A stretch of 64,000 nt of DNA, taken from NCBI GenBank assembly GCA_017590115.1, contig JAGGNK010000003.1, positions 1,758,301-1,822,300 of the forward strand. The letters are read 5' to 3'. The position numbers and the translations under genes were made by a program. The stretch comes from Montifringilla adamsi. Its lineage: Eukaryota > Chordata > Aves > Passeriformes > Passeridae. How positions within the stretch are numbered: the first letter of the stretch is position 1; every line of letters begins with the position of its first letter. The notes under the pieces were generated by a model. The model did no database searches and had not been told where the DNA came from. It was given only the letters and a program-made list of their open reading frames with translations. Shown piece after piece: positions 1 through 12,535 of this stretch.

Positions 1-1609
1 TGTGCTGTGTGTCAGAAATGATGATGCCCTTGTCTGCCTCCAGCTGCTCAGTACTGTTGGCCTGCTGGAAGTTTTCATCTTATTCCTACGCCTACCCGCA
101 TCTGCTAACCTACTGCAGAAAAAAAGTCAGGTCATCTTAAACACAATAAATATTACATCTGTCTTAACCCACCATGTTCTGACAGCGGTGGGCTGGGGAG
201 TGCCTAGACTAACACCAGCGGTGGCAGGCACATCAGATCTCCAGCTGACAGGCCGGCAGTAAGTACTGGCAGTGACTTCAGCAACAGCCATCACCTGGGG
301 CTCCTATCTGGAGCTACCCTGTGAAGACCAATACTCTGGTCAGCAAATAATATTTTTTTTTACTTTTTAAAGAAAGTGAAATAATATCTAAAACACTCAG
401 AACAACAGACTCAATGAATTCTAAACCTGAAGGAGCATATAAAGACATTCTTTCTTCATTTTCGTATTGACTGCACTCTGCAACAGACCCCAAGCCGCTA
501 TCCTCAGTTGTTAAAGTTTTAGCTTCCCCTACACAAGAGCTTTTTCAGTCTTTCCTACGTAGTTACAAAACACCTAATTTTAACAATCTGTGGGCATTCT
601 TTATCCAAGATGCTATCATAAGACTGCTTTGCCATTCCTAATAGAACATGATGCCACTCTCTTTCACCCCCTGCCTCCTTAAAGATTCCAAGAAAATACT
701 AAGAGTTACTAAAAGGGCACTACCTTTCTGCTGTATTATGGGTATTTCTTCTCCTTTGAAAGCAGATATTGTTAACACCTCGCTCTTCAGTGTCACCAAA
801 TCAGTGCTCTGTTAAGATCAAAAGTATCCAGTTAGCTTCATAATTGCTATTGCTTTTATAACACTTCTTTTGCCAATGATGGTATGCCCTGAAGAAGGTC
901 TGTTACCTACTCATGCAAACTTAATACTTCAGCCAAAAACTTCATGCAAGAAAACCCATAAAGTGGAAGACACATTTTGTCACAAGCTGGCTCATGTGGT
1001 TCTGAGCAGCTTGGTTCATGTAACATCACTGTAAAAAGTTAGGTACAAGGAAGGAAACCAGTTCAATCTCTCTCAAAAGCTTCAATATTTATCTTTGAAA
1101 GAAAAATGAAGGCAACAGTTTCTCAAAAAACAGAGAGTGGGTTTTGGAAAGGGACTATAGATACCCAATCTCTCCTGGTTTAGAATTACAAATTTTGAGT
1201 TTTCTCCCTGCCAAATCAAAACTAAGTAAAAGTAACAATTTAAACTGGAAAATAATTTCCCTACATTTGTAACTCAGAAATGGCAAGTATTTCATGCATC
1301 TGTCTAAGCTGCCAGAACAACTACAAGAAACTTAAGTCTAAAAAGAAGTGTTCAATGCCACCTAATTAGAAGAGCAATACTTGGAATGAAAACTATCAGT
1401 CAAACCCAGCTATATCATAAAGTCAGAAGAATCACCGTCAAATTACTTTTTATCATTTATGACTACATAAAGCTTGCATTAGGCAGCGGGGAAAACTGGC
1501 AAGTCTCGTTTGGCAAAAGCAGCTGACAGCACCAAAACCTGCAGCAATGACTGTAAATACAATCCGAAAAACAAAACCGTTCGATTTTATGTAGAAAACT
1601 GAAAATTTT
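1..1609. other. No gene recognised; flank of CpG island
   Basis: This is AT-rich sequence leading to the CpG island. An open frame covers the first 260 bases of the plus strand and ends next to a GTAAGT-like donor, but it has no upstream acceptor in view and resembles no protein I know. Minus-strand exons of a gene driven by the island could lie here; none stands out. Confidence 0.5.
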
Positions 1610-1750
1610 AACTGTTCAGCGCGGAGCGGCAGCAGGCACAGCGCAGCGCTCGGCAGAGCCTGGGGGCCAGTCCCGGGCAGCGGCACCGTGGCCATTTCCC
1701 CGCACCCCCGGTGACCCGGGCACACCGGTACTTCTACACGCGTTCCGGCA

Positions 1751-1762
1751 GCCCACGTGGGC
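1751..1762. promoter_or_regulatory. E-box in 12-bp palindrome
   Basis: The sequence gcccacgtgggc is a perfect palindrome centred on CACGTG, the site bound by bHLH-zip factors such as USF and MYC/MAX. It lies inside the CpG island, which makes a regulatory role plausible. Function is inferred from the motif only. Confidence 0.5.
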
Positions 1763-1942
1763 AGCGCGGACGGCTCGGGGGCAGCCGCCACGGCCCCGTC
1801 CGCTCCCGCCGCCGCTCTGGGCCTGACGCCAAGCACACGGGACGCCCGTGGGCCCGCAGTCTCCATCCCGGTGCAGGGCTGGAGAGGGACCTGGGCGCCG
1901 CCACCCCGACTCGCCCGCCACGGGCGCCGCCAGGCCGGTCGC

Positions 1943-1961
1943 NNNNNNNNNNNNNNNNNNN
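1943..1961. other. Assembly gap (19 N)
   Basis: Nineteen unresolved bases sit within the GC-rich island. The true gap size may differ. Any frame or exon crossing it is unreliable. Confidence 0.99.
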
Positions 1962-2047
1962 GGAGCGGGGCGCGCGCGGCGCCGTCACAGGGAGCGCGCG
2001 GCCGCTCTGGGCCTAGTGCCGCGCGCCGCTCCGACCGCCCCCTGCTG

Positions 2048-2118
2048 GCTCCACTTCCGGGGTCCGCGCGCCGTGACGTCAGCGCCCGGGGGCGCGGCGG
2101 GGAACCCGGAAGTGGAGC
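2048..2118. promoter_or_regulatory. Promoter core: ETS sites flanking a CRE
   Basis: A perfect 14-bp inverted repeat (gctccacttccggg at 2048-2061 and its reverse complement at 2105-2118) places two ETS/GABPA-type sites in mirror orientation. Between them, at 2074-2081, is a perfect TGACGTCA cAMP-response element. ETS sites of this kind are enriched in TATA-less and bidirectional CpG-island promoters, which fits the position here. No initiator or TATA element was identified, so the transcription start is not placed. Confidence 0.7.
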
Positions 2119-2538
2119 GCGAGGGGCGGCGGCCTCGCTCTCCCGAGCCCGGCGCCCTCAGGGCTCCCGCCCCAACGGGGGCATCGGGGCTGGGGAGGCC
2201 GGTCGGGGTGCTGCCCTGAAACCGGCTTTTTGAGGAGCTCTGTCGGAATAAAGTCACGAGGGAGGCGGCGGGCCGCCGGCAACGCTGAGATCGACCGGGC
2301 CGGTACCGGCATCTAGATACCGGGGTGTTGCTCGAGTGCTGCGAGATCTCACTGGGAATGTCGTGTTTCCACTCCCGGCTTTCCATTTCGATCAGTTAGG
2401 AGTTTGTAAAAAGAAAAGACGATAATTTTTTTCGTGTTAGATGTTTCAGGCATCTTCAGAAATACATGAGGACTGTGTTGTATTGGTCTGCAGTAAAACA
2501 CTGATTGCCACGAGCAGTCCCAACACTTTTGTACTTAC

Positions 2539-2697
2539 ATAGAAGCGCCTGGGTTTGATTTCAAGGATACAGTGTCTTCCTCCCTTGAAAAGCTCTCCGG
2601 AGTTGGTCAGATGACTGCTGACAACCTGCATCATGCAAATGCTCTCATGGTTCTGCCTGCACAGGACAGCTGTGAGGTGTTCCTGTCCCAAGGACAT
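2539..2697 (-). CDS. Weak candidate exon, unidentified
   Basis: On the minus strand a 159-base segment is open in one frame for 53 codons, beginning with ATG directly after a CAG acceptor and ending at a strong TAT|GTAAGT donor. The polypyrimidine tract before the acceptor is poor. The peptide (it includes GELFKGGRHC) resembles nothing I know. The opposite strand is also open over much of the segment, so this may be chance. It would belong to a gene reading toward the CpG island, so the island would not be its promoter. Confidence 0.22.
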
Positions 2698-2895
2698 CTG
2701 AAAGCTGCCACATACCGCGTGTGCAGCTGAAATGTTTAATCCCCTCTTACATCCCTGTCATGACTGATGGCAAAATTCAGCAGACTAGAGCCATCGACAG
2801 GTAGGTCTATGTGGAAGAAACATTTTTCATCAAAGTCACTCACAGCTGCTCTCTTTGTAATGAACCAAAGCAGCAACCTTGTATTTTTGCTCTCA

Positions 2896-3108
2896 GTGCA
2901 GTAGTTTGGGTAGGAGGAAGTCTTTAAAGGCCATCTAGTCCAAGCCCCTCTGCAATAAGCAGGGACGTCTTCAAACAAATGAGGTTGCTCAGATCCCTGT
3001 CCAGCCTGACCTTGAATGCTACCAAGGATGGGACATCTACAACCCCTCTGGGCAACATATTTTGGTGTTTTCTGCAATAACCAAGGAAGGAGCAAGTGAA
3101 ATACTTTT
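2896..3108 (-). mobile_element. CR1 LINE 3' fragment
   Basis: The segment reads as the antisense of a CR1 3' end. It has the block with ccatctagtccaagcccctc, then the region matching the conserved 3' untranslated part and the end of the ORF2 frame. It is truncated on its 5' side, as most CR1 copies are, and has no coding potential. Confidence 0.75.
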
Positions 3109-3955
3109 CTTCTTTGGTGCAGAAGATATTATAATCTCTTGGAGAACTAGTCTGTTTACATTTTAGTAATTATGTTTGAGCCTCTCATATTGAGACTATT
3201 TTCCCTGTATTTCCCATGTTAGAAAAAAGTTGCACTTAGATGTGGGTCTTTTGGTGAGACATTAGGGATGCTATTTGTGTAAGCAATCTTGTCCTCCCAT
3301 TTGAAGTTCATTCTATCTCTCTTTGCAAGTACTACTAAGTGGCAAAGTGAACCATGTTAGTACTGACTCTGTTAAAAGTAGTCTGTATTTTTTATTGGGG
3401 TCCTAATCTGGTTCACCATCATTCTTCATCTCTTGCAGTACCCACCAAAAAAAAAAAAAAAAGCCCACATCCCAAACAATAACTGAAACAAACCAGTAGA
3501 ATATAGAAGTCTAGATCAAGTTTCAGGGACAGTTAGTGTAAGTAGTACAGCTAAAAATGTGCTGTGTCTCTGATCTTGATACAGCCTTTTATAATTACAG
3601 GTCCAGGGAATGATTTAAGGAAGGCAACTTTATCGAGTCAGGTCATAGGTTGTTGTGGGTTTGGAGATGCTTGACCCACAAAGAGATGTTGGCCACAGAT
3701 TTGAAGCTCTTCAAAACTTCAAAGCTCTACAGTTTGAAAGGTAATAGTTTGAAAGGGCAGGTTTCCAAGACTTGTAGGATTGATCCCAAAACTCCAAGTA
3801 TCAGAATGAAGAGGAACCAGAGGTAGTATGTAGTTAATAGCCTTTTGCTGGAAGCTGGGCTTTTATCTTCTGTTTGCATGTAGAACTGTGAAGTTCTGAT
3901 GCCTTCATGGACTTCTGTGAGCTACAATAATACCAATAATAGGCTAATATTAGCA
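3109..3955. other. No gene seen; contains a 16-base A run
   Basis: Unique-looking AT-rich sequence. The only clear structure is the A run at 3447-3462. No splice-bounded open frame was found. Confidence 0.5.
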
Positions 3956-4112
3956 AAAACATCTGCATGCCTGTTAAATGCCAGGTTGGACAGGGCTTTG
4001 AGCAGCCTGGTCTAGTGCAAAGTTCCCTGCCAATGGCAGAGGGGTTCAAACAAAATCATCTTTAAGGTCCCTTCCAGCCCAAACCATGTTATGAGTCTCT
4101 GATTCTATGCAT
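3956..4112 (+). mobile_element. CR1 LINE 3' end, sense
   Basis: This is the sense-strand CR1 tail: ccaggttggacagggctttg, then the block with ttaaggtcccttccagccc and the terminal gattctatg-like repeat at about 4100. It is only the last 150 bases of the element. It abuts an opposite-strand CR1 copy immediately to the right, giving a tail-to-tail pair. Confidence 0.8.
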
Positions 4113-4505
4113 GTCTGGTAAGGTTCTTGAGCCCCCTTTTATAAATTCAAAGTTCAGCCTGTGACCTAACACCACCCTATCAACTAGACCATAGCACTGC
4201 AGGGATGGTGACTTCACCACCTCCCTGTGCAGACCATTCCAATGGCCCATCACTCCTTCTGTGAAGAAATTCTTCTTAATGTCCAACCTAAACCCCACCC
4301 CTGGTGCAGCTTAGGACTGCATCATTTTGTCCTGTTGCTGTTGCCTGGGACAAGAGACTGACCCCCATCTGCTACACACTCCTTTCAGGCAGTTGTAGAG
4401 AGTGACAAGGTCAGAGCCTCCTTTACTCCAAGCCAAAGAACCCCAGCTCCCTCAGCTGCTCCTCATAGGAATTGTGCTCCAGACCCTTCACCAGCAAAGG
4501 CCAGA
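4113..4505 (-). mobile_element. CR1 LINE 3' fragment, antisense
   Basis: This is the antisense of a CR1 3' region. It contains the conserved stretch around 4260 (gtgaagaaattcttcttaatg) followed by the end of ORF2, up to the equivalent of the segment encoding the terminal ORF2 residues near 4500. It is more diverged than a young copy and 5' truncated. Confidence 0.85.
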
Positions 4506-7500
4506 TGTCTTGTTCCTTTGCCATTAAATAATTAGGGAATTGGATTTGAAAGAGGGTGTTTCAAAGAGAAAAATTGTCAACTGCCAGTCATATGAAATAA
4601 TGGCAACACTGCACTGAAAACAGCACAGAGGGCTAAAAAAACCTGAATCCAGAAACAAGACTCAGATTTTCAAGAAAACCACTAAAGCAATAATACTTTG
4701 GAAGGAAGGGACCCCAGGATGCACTGGGAATGTGAAATAGCAAGCCAGCCAATTGATGAAGTTGCCAACTGACCTGGGCAAGTGACTGTGCCAGTGTCTG
4801 TCTGTATCATGGAAATGAGAAAAGCTGTTCTAACTGAGGGGTGCAGCCCATGTGACAGAGCATGCAGTTTTCAGTGCTGCCAGTATGAATTTTTTTTTTT
4901 TTTTTAATTTAGAGGAAAAAATTCTAACTTAAACCATATGAAAAATGGGAGAGGTTACTTTAAGACTTTATCATATCTAAAAAGAAGCACACCAAGGGCA
5001 TAAGGTATTTGTCAATAACAAGCAATCATGCTGTGAAGACAGTTTTTAGAATAACAAATACGTCTGTAACAAGGATTATTTCAGATGTCTGAGAAAAGAC
5101 ATCGCATCAACTCAAAAAACTGAACCGAAAAAATGAATGAAAATATTGTGAATGAAACCATTTTAAATCCCAATATGTAAACTTCTGAAGTTTAATATTG
5201 TAGCTCAATGAAAACAGGGAAAAAGCTCTTAAGGTCATAAATATATGCAGGATAAATAGAAAAACATGGAATTTGATAATGGACACCAAGAAAACTAGGA
5301 GTTATTTCAAACTTATGTGAGATAAGAGTCAAAGCACAAAAGAGAAAAAGCTGCAATAGGCACTATTTTTTTATTCACATTCTGCAGTGCACTTTATGAT
5401 GTGTTCTTTGTTGTCCTAGACCTTATTTGTTTCAATTGATTTTATTTATATTTTTGTCTTTTTAAAAACTGCCTGAAGAACTTAAACCAGCGTGAAGATG
5501 CTGAAACAGAAAGCAAAACGCGATGAGAAATTTGGAATGCAGAATATTCCTTGTCCTTTTTTTTTTAATCTTTTTTTTTTCTTATACCACTCACTCACAA
5601 TTAAAACTTTATCTACTCCAGATAACACAGTAATGATGAGCAGGATTTTAGAAGCAGCTGATGGATGATTGTAGCAAGTAGGATGTCTGATTTTAATAGC
5701 TATCCTGCAATGCAACTTTCATAAGCAGTTGTTAGGGCTGCCTGCAGCACTCAGTGCTCATAGAACACCGCGGTCCTTTCTGCAGAAGTCCCAACATTTC
5801 TGCTTTCAGTATCTGGCACTGTGAGTTACGAACGCTGTTAGTTCTCAGTCATAGTACTGCTTGTTAAGGCCATGCTAACCCTGGCAAACAGGGTTACAAA
5901 CAGGGCTATCTGGCTGTACTGAGACTGGTCACTTTGCGGTTGCTCAGGTTGGATTTACATTTGTAATAAATGTAGTCTGTTTATTCCACTTAAGCTTTGC
6001 TCTGCATCCTGGAATTGAAGGATGTGATCCATTTTAGGAATAATTTTCTTTGACAGAAGGATTCAAACTGTATCAGACTGGAGACAAATCCTATTGAAAA
6101 CTGCATTGTCATTTTGACCATCCCATGTCACCTGCTTTATGAATATCACAAAATACTATATAGCGCTGAGCAATGTGTTTGCACTATATAGGTTTCCCTA
6201 TGGAGCAGCTTCACCCCAGCTCTTGTCAAACCCCAGTCTGGAAAACAAATCAATTTTTTAGTCTTAAATTTGTTTGTTTTGGTTAATGACAGTTCCTACT
6301 TCTAGAGATTAAAAAAAAAAATTAAAAAAAAAAGCATAGTCTTATCAAAGTGCCTTCTGAATCATAGCTCAAAAGAAAAGAGTGTTAGTAATGCTAACAC
6401 TAGTAATGCTAATGTTAGAAATAGTAATGGTCTTTAGAATTGCCTTTGCAGTTCCTTTCCATATATTCTTTTGGCTTGACATCGATGGAATTGGCTTTTT
6501 GTGTACAATTTATAGTGCATGTAAAGAATGTATTTAATGAAAAATAAAAATCTGTTAGTTTTCCTGACAAAGATAATGTTTTACCTTTTCCAAAATACTT
6601 TTCACAATAATTGAACTAGAAACTTCAGGAAAAAAGTGAAATACTGCAAAACTCATTAAAAAACAACACTGTTGCTGAGTGCTCTGCAGGGCTGGAAAAT
6701 GTCTTTTTTGGCTTTAAAGATTTCTTAATTCAAAATTCTTATTTAACTTGTTGTTTACACTCTGAATCTGTTTCTTACATACTATTCCTGGATAATTTAT
6801 TTTGGTTCCTGCTATTGTGCCAAAAGGATGATATATAAATACTCTTAAATTCATCTTCAGCAGTTTTTGCTGAAAGTTGAACATACATAAATCTGTTGTG
6901 ACATTCACTCTTATGCTTCATTATATGTTCTCAAGAGTTTTTACAGTCTTTTATTTCTTTGTTTTTCACTTACTGCTTTTGCATTTGTTGTAAAGATTAA
7001 ATATATATGATATATATTTCAAGTTACCACTCATAATTCTTTGGTGTTGTATTTGGTTGTTAAAAAAAATGCCAGACTGATATGCAAAGTTTTGGTGGAA
7101 TGGAACAAAAATTGAAAGCAACACTCATGACAGAACTTTATGGTCTGTGTTCAAGTATTTACTCTGTAGATATATGGGTTTATGATGCAAACCTTGTAAA
7201 GTTATTTCACTGCTCTTATATGTGCAAACAATTTAATGTACTTTGAATTTTGAAATACTTGATCTCACTAGAACATTACATGATTTATTTTTGCAGGAAT
7301 GTACTCAGCATACCTATAATTTTTCTGTTCTAAACTATCAATCCCTCAACTCCACAAAAGACTTTTGAATAAATTACGCATTTTAGAGCAGATGATTGCT
7401 TCAGGGTATTATATAACTTTTTAAAAAATTTGTACAACTGCCATCTAAACATTTGTGTACACAGAAAATGGAAAAGCAAATACATGTGCCTTTTCTGTTA

Positions 7501-8981
7501 TGTACTTAAAGGGCACCTTTTGATGGAGGTGCACCTTACAGTGGAATTATCTGTGTGCTGATACAAAAGTCTGATGGTGTTACAGCCAGTAATTATACCG
7601 ACCCAGCACAGCTCTTGGAAATAAAGAACAGTCTGCCATGTTCTGGTTAAAGGAGGCCAGATGACTGGTATTACACGTTTGCGTGGCTTTAATGCAACAA
7701 CCTCTCTCAGTTTCTTCATTCATAAGTGGAAGGGCATGTGTGAAATTTAGGAGCCCTAACTGAAATTTATTGTTTGAAGAGACCTAATCCATTTGCCTCT
7801 GAAAACAAAGTCTTCACAGCACTTGTTTGGCCATTAATTTCCTGAAGTTAATCCATAACTGCAGGTAGGATTCCTGCCAACAGAATTCCCAAAGCCATCT
7901 GTGATTTCAACCTCTTATTGCCCCAATGTTTGTCCATTTTCTAGAGAAAAGCATAATCTTAATCTACATAATAAAATCCCTTTAAGACATGTTAATTATA
8001 TGGAATATGTATATATTTATACATATAAGAAGTATCCTGTACATTACCAAACAACTCGTTAAAGATTACATTTCTGAATTTTACAGACAGGTTAATATCC
8101 AAGTGAAAATGACTACTGCATTTCTTGAATTATAACCTTGCAGGTGGTTGGTCTCAATTTTACATTTATTGAATTCCTGGTTCTCTAAGACCCTGTATCA
8201 AGTTTGTGAAGGCATAGGCTTTACTGATTAGTATTTAGATATTTGCATATTGTGAAAACAGATGTGCTATGGATTTCAAAGGGTGAATTTAAAGTTCAAA
8301 GAAATTAAGGAAAATAAAACCTGAGACAAAATACATTAGTCTAAGTAAAAAAATACAACTCACTAGCAGCACAGCTGCCACTATCCCAGATAACAAAGGT
8401 AGCTTAGAACAATGCAAGAACATAGATTCATGTGGAACATTAGGAGCAGAAGTGTTCAGTTCCTAAACCTGAAATTATTATCCGTGTAGACCCACAAAAC
8501 TTTTGGTCTATATAACAATCAAGAAGATTAAATACTGGTCCATGTATAACTGAGTGGCAGGAGTACTCATATTGTAAATTACAGCAATTTTAATAAACCA
8601 GTAAGTTTGTCAAGGATGCCGGTAAGGCAGTATTGAGGTGGAAAAAAAAACCAGTCAAGCTGATCCATGAAGAACTAGGTGACTGTATTTCTTTATGGAA
8701 GCCAAATATTCAAAAGTTACTGACTTTTAACCTCAAAAACACAAATTATGGGACAAAATGATAAAATTGTTGGATATTAGGCAATCACAAGTTTATCAAA
8801 GTTGCTTGTATAATCATATTCCATTCTCTAGTGAATTAATCTAGGGACAGAATATACCTAAGCATGTCATTAACAGGTATTGTAAAGAACATTCCTGGGT
8901 GCATTGCTAATTATTCATCAGGTATTTTCTAATGACTGAGTGCTTGTACTTACTAGGAGAACGGAAAAAATATTATTTTTC
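4506..8981. other. No gene seen; AT-rich unique sequence
   Basis: I see no splice-bounded open frame. Small structures are a 16-base T run at 4890-4905, an A-rich tract near 6310-6332, short repeats of a tagtaatgctaa unit at 6381-6430 including an 8-bp stem hairpin, and an AT hairpin with 9-bp arms at 8005-8026. Confidence 0.5.
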
Positions 8982-9369
8982 TGTGGTGGTGTTTGAGGCT
9001 GCCAGGACAAGGGAAGAGACGAGAATCTTGACTTCATGTTTCAGAAGGCTGATTTATTATATTATGATATCTATTATATTATATTAAAATGCTATACTAA
9101 AATGATACTGAAAATAATAGAAAGAAAAGTTAGAAAGGTTAGAAAGAACAGGAGAGGAATGATAACAAAAGCTCGTGGCTCTCAGAGAGTCCGAGCCAGC
9201 TGACTGTGATGGCCACTAATTAGAAACAGCCAATATGCACCAATCACAGATGCACCTGTTGTATTCCACAGCAGCAGATAGTTATTGTTTACATTTCTTT
9301 CCGAGGCTCCTCAGCTTCTCAGGAAAAAAATCCTGGCAAAAGGATTTTTCAGAAAATATCATTGCTACA
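8982..9369 (-). mobile_element. Solo LTR, ERVL-like songbird type
   Basis: Read on the minus strand, the element begins TGTAG, carries a CCAAT-like gattggt and a late AATAAATCAGCC poly(A)-signal region, and ends CCACCACA, as LTRs do (TG...CA). The general sequence matches my memory of a very common songbird LTR family. The flanks are ttttc and ttttg, a near-match to the 5-bp target duplication typical of ERVL. No internal viral sequence adjoins, so I read it as a solo LTR. Confidence 0.75.
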
Positions 9370-9495
9370 TTTTGCTAAAAAGTTGCCCATAAAGGAAGAA
9401 GTTATGTGCTGTTGCAGCAAACCTCCGTCATCAGTGAAGTTTGAAACCTCTGTTTGGCATGGCAGACATGGTATTCTGCTTGACATAATAACTGG

Positions 9496-9520
9496 AAAAA
9501 AAAAAAAAAAAAAAAAAAAA
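9496..9520. repeat. A run, 25 bases
   Basis: An uninterrupted run of 25 A. The sequence to its left is not recognisable as a retrocopy or SINE, so I treat it as a simple repeat. Confidence 0.9.
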
Positions 9521-9852
9521 GCTGTTGAATATGATCATGTTTATGTGGGTTTTTGCCTTATTTCCAGATAGAGTATGGATGTAACTCAGGGCAGTGCAGA
9601 CACCAAGGCTGTTGTCAGTTGGAGCTTGGATCAATTTACTGCAGAATCTCTGTAATCATGGGGGAGGCACCAGCCCTGGAGGGACTGAAAAGATGTGCAG
9701 ATGTTGCTTGGCAGTGCTGGGTTAATCATTAAACTTGATGCTTCTAAAGGGAAAGACAGAAATGTCCTACTGTTACCCAGTGGGTTACTGCTGAATTAAT
9801 GCATCAGGGAGAAAACCTAGTGAATGGGACACAAAGGTCTTGTTTTGCTGTG

Positions 9853-9965
9853 TCTTTTTTTTTTCTCTTTTTTTGGTGTTTGGGTTTTTTTGAGTTTTTC
9901 TTTTTGTTTGTTTGTTTGTGTTTTCGTTGGTTGTTTGTTTTTTGTTTTTTGGTTTGTTTTTTTCC
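9853..9965. repeat. T/G-rich low-complexity tract
   Basis: About 110 bases on the plus strand are almost only T and G, with gtttgtttgtttg units and long T runs and very few A. The tract ends immediately before a diverged repeat that recurs at 12991. It is a candidate for slipped or mis-assembled sequence. Confidence 0.85.
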
Positions 9966-10050
9966 CAGTGTGACTGTTTAAAGATTACAAGGTGTGTGAA
10001 TTTAAAGGACAACAGCCCATTTGGAACAATTCCATGTTGTTTATGAGGGG

Positions 10051-10162
10051 GTTTATTCTGGATTAGATTGTTTCGCTTGCAAAATGTATCTTATTCATAA
10101 GAGTTCCCCAGAAGAGGAGGATTTTCACAAAAGGTATTTTAGTCAGTTTTACCTCATAGGCA
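10051..10162 (+). repeat. Diverged dispersed repeat, copy 1
   Basis: The segment aligns with 12991-13105 over about 112 bases at roughly three-quarters identity by eye, in direct orientation. Shared blocks include attttcacaa and tcagttt near the right end. I do not know the family; it may be an old LTR or DNA-transposon fragment. Confidence 0.6.
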
Positions 10163-12535
10163 GAAAATGTATAATTATCAGACACTTTCTTTAGTAGGAC
10201 ATATTACATTGTATCTTCTAAGAGATGCTTGCAACCTACTAACAGCTGAAGCTGTCATGGATATTAAGGATTTCAATCCAGTAGTGAAATTTGTATCAGC
10301 CATGATTTCAGTGACTTCTTGCCAGCTTAGGCATAGTTGTCTGTTAAATTTAGAGATACAGTCTTAATTCAGAAGAGCATTTTACTCATTAGTATTTGGT
10401 AACTGCCAGTTCTTCCTGAGACACTTGTTATAGAATCACTTTCTTCAGGGGAAAAAAAAAGTATTTGGATTTATTTTTATTTCTTTGCATGAGTCCTTAG
10501 ATTTTAGTGTTTTTCTGTCAGCACCGTATTGTTTCACTTGCTGGTAACAATTGGTAATTTTCAAATGATGCTGCTAAAGAGGAATAATCTGGTTGCTCCA
10601 TCATTTACTGATGGATATTGCAAGGCCTTTGGCCCCACCTGCTCAAGACCTTGCATGCTTTTCTTATACTGCCTTCCTGTCAAAGTCAGTTAGTTTAGTC
10701 AGCGTTTCAAGTGTTGGAGTCCAAAGGTAGAGGATAAAGCAAGCTCACCTTTACTCATTACACACAGAATAGCTTTAGAGATTCTGCTTCCATTCATAAC
10801 ACTGTTTACAATATGGAAAATTGCTACAGAAAAGTGGCTTTCCTCCTCAAGATCTATCTAGTCACTTAGAAATCTCTCAGTTGACATCAAGTTATTCTCT
10901 CGTTTCATGTCTAATTGGGCAATGGATCTAATTCCTCTGTCTTTCAACTGTCGCCTTGGGAGTGTGAGTAGTGTTTGTCACTAGAAATGATTGCACATAG
11001 TTTTAGGGAACTCCATAAAATAATATTATATCAGCATATAATTGATGTTTTACTGTACATAAGACTCACTAATACTTTGTGAAGACCTTCCAGCTGAGAG
11101 GGAAAAGGAATATTTCTACCAGCAGAAGCTAATTGGAAGAAGACACCCTCGTGTCTACCATGCACTGCTGTGATGATGTAAAGGTGAATTAGAGAACATC
11201 CATTTGCCATTGTGCATTTTTCCTGAGCAAATAGCATAGATACATATCATATTCCCCCTCCTAGAATAAAACATGGTCTATGGGAGTCTGTCAGGACAGC
11301 AGACACTAGACAACAGGGCCGTGTCTAAACGTTAAGCTTTTCCCAAAATATCTCTTTCTCCTCTCTTTTTGAGTTTCATTATTATTAATGCAATTTCAAT
11401 TTTGCCTTGCTTCTAATTTTATTAATTACCTTTCAAAAGATGAAAGATGTTAAGATATGGAGCATTCTGAAGGGGACATTAAACAAACCTAATCAGAGAT
11501 ACTCCATACCATGAAGTCTCTCATTGAAGCCTGTTTTGTAAAAGCAGCTAAGTATATTAAATTGTTAAATAATAATTAGGTGTGAGCATTAATGATAATA
11601 GTTAACCTAGTTTGTGCTATCTGACCCAATTAATTTCTATAAATACAATAACTTCCTTTTGAGCTAATTCAGTTGAGACAGTGAGGCCAGCTCTTGCCCA
11701 CTCAGAAAGGTCTGTTGTGCACAACAGACTTTAGTGGTTTTTTTTGACCAACTTTTCAGGAGGAATTAACACAATCAGATTGCAGTGGTCATGAAACTTG
11801 GGGCACACACTGCAGCCAACTAATCTGACTTATGTTGCTTTTATTTATTTAGGCTAAAACATACATGTGAGACATTCCTGGATCAATAAGTACTGTCAGA
11901 GAGCCAGGACATTGCATCATTCTTAAAAATTAATTTAATCTTAAATCAATATTACAATCAGCAGAACTTTTTAAAGAATATAGAACTATTGTTTTATGAA
12001 GAAAAGCCAAAGAAAGCAGCAGTCTTACAGTTATAAAAATATTCCTAATTTTACACACAAGCATCTATGGAAAACATCTACACAATGGAAAAATGGTCAG
12101 CTCTTTCAATTTTCAATGAAGTGTTTAAGTTTAAAGCAAATTGTTGATAAACTAATGGCATGTTACTTAGTGATCTTAGTTGTACAATTCTTATTATTAC
12201 TGTAATTTTATTGAATAAATATGAATGTTGTAGAAGTGTGTATTCAGCATTAATTAATATTGCCAAGATGATGTCCCTTTTATACCTAAAAGTTATTTGG
12301 AATGGTTACATTTCCAGCAGGTCCAAAGAGGAATAATCTTGTATTTCTCGGTATGATATTTCTCGGCCCTGATATTTCTCAGTAAGAATTGTGGGTCAAG
12401 TACAATTTAAAATACACATTTGCTTGCACTCAGATGCCATAAAAGATGCACATATAGGTTTGGATAGGAAAAGCATCCAAATAAAATACTGTGCAAAGGT
12501 TCAGCTTTTATGCTGTTATGTTCTTATGCATGTTA
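10163..12535. other. No gene seen
   Basis: AT-rich sequence with open frames of under 70 codons on both strands. None has both a good acceptor and a good donor, and I see no clear repeat family. Confidence 0.5.

Larger units (their letters stand above)
1610..2320. promoter_or_regulatory. CpG island, probable promoter
   Basis: GC content and CpG frequency jump sharply here, while the flanks on both sides are AT-rich and CpG-poor. Visible elements include a CACGTG E-box in a 12-bp palindrome, ETS-type CACTTCCGG sites on both strands and a perfect TGACGTCA. There is no obvious TATA box, as is usual for housekeeping-type promoters. Open frames through the island on both strands are explained by high GC and are not called genes. 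On the minus strand an ATG near 1697 has a good context (GAAATGG), so a leftward gene is possible. A run of N interrupts the island. Confidence 0.88.

Noticed and set aside
1453..2386. Overlapping open frames on both strands through the CpG island
   Set aside because: High GC removes stop codons. The frames are low-complexity Arg/Ala/Pro/Gly-rich and some cross the N run.
9362..9571. Open frame ending in a poly-Lys run
   Set aside because: Created by the 25-base A run next to an LTR.
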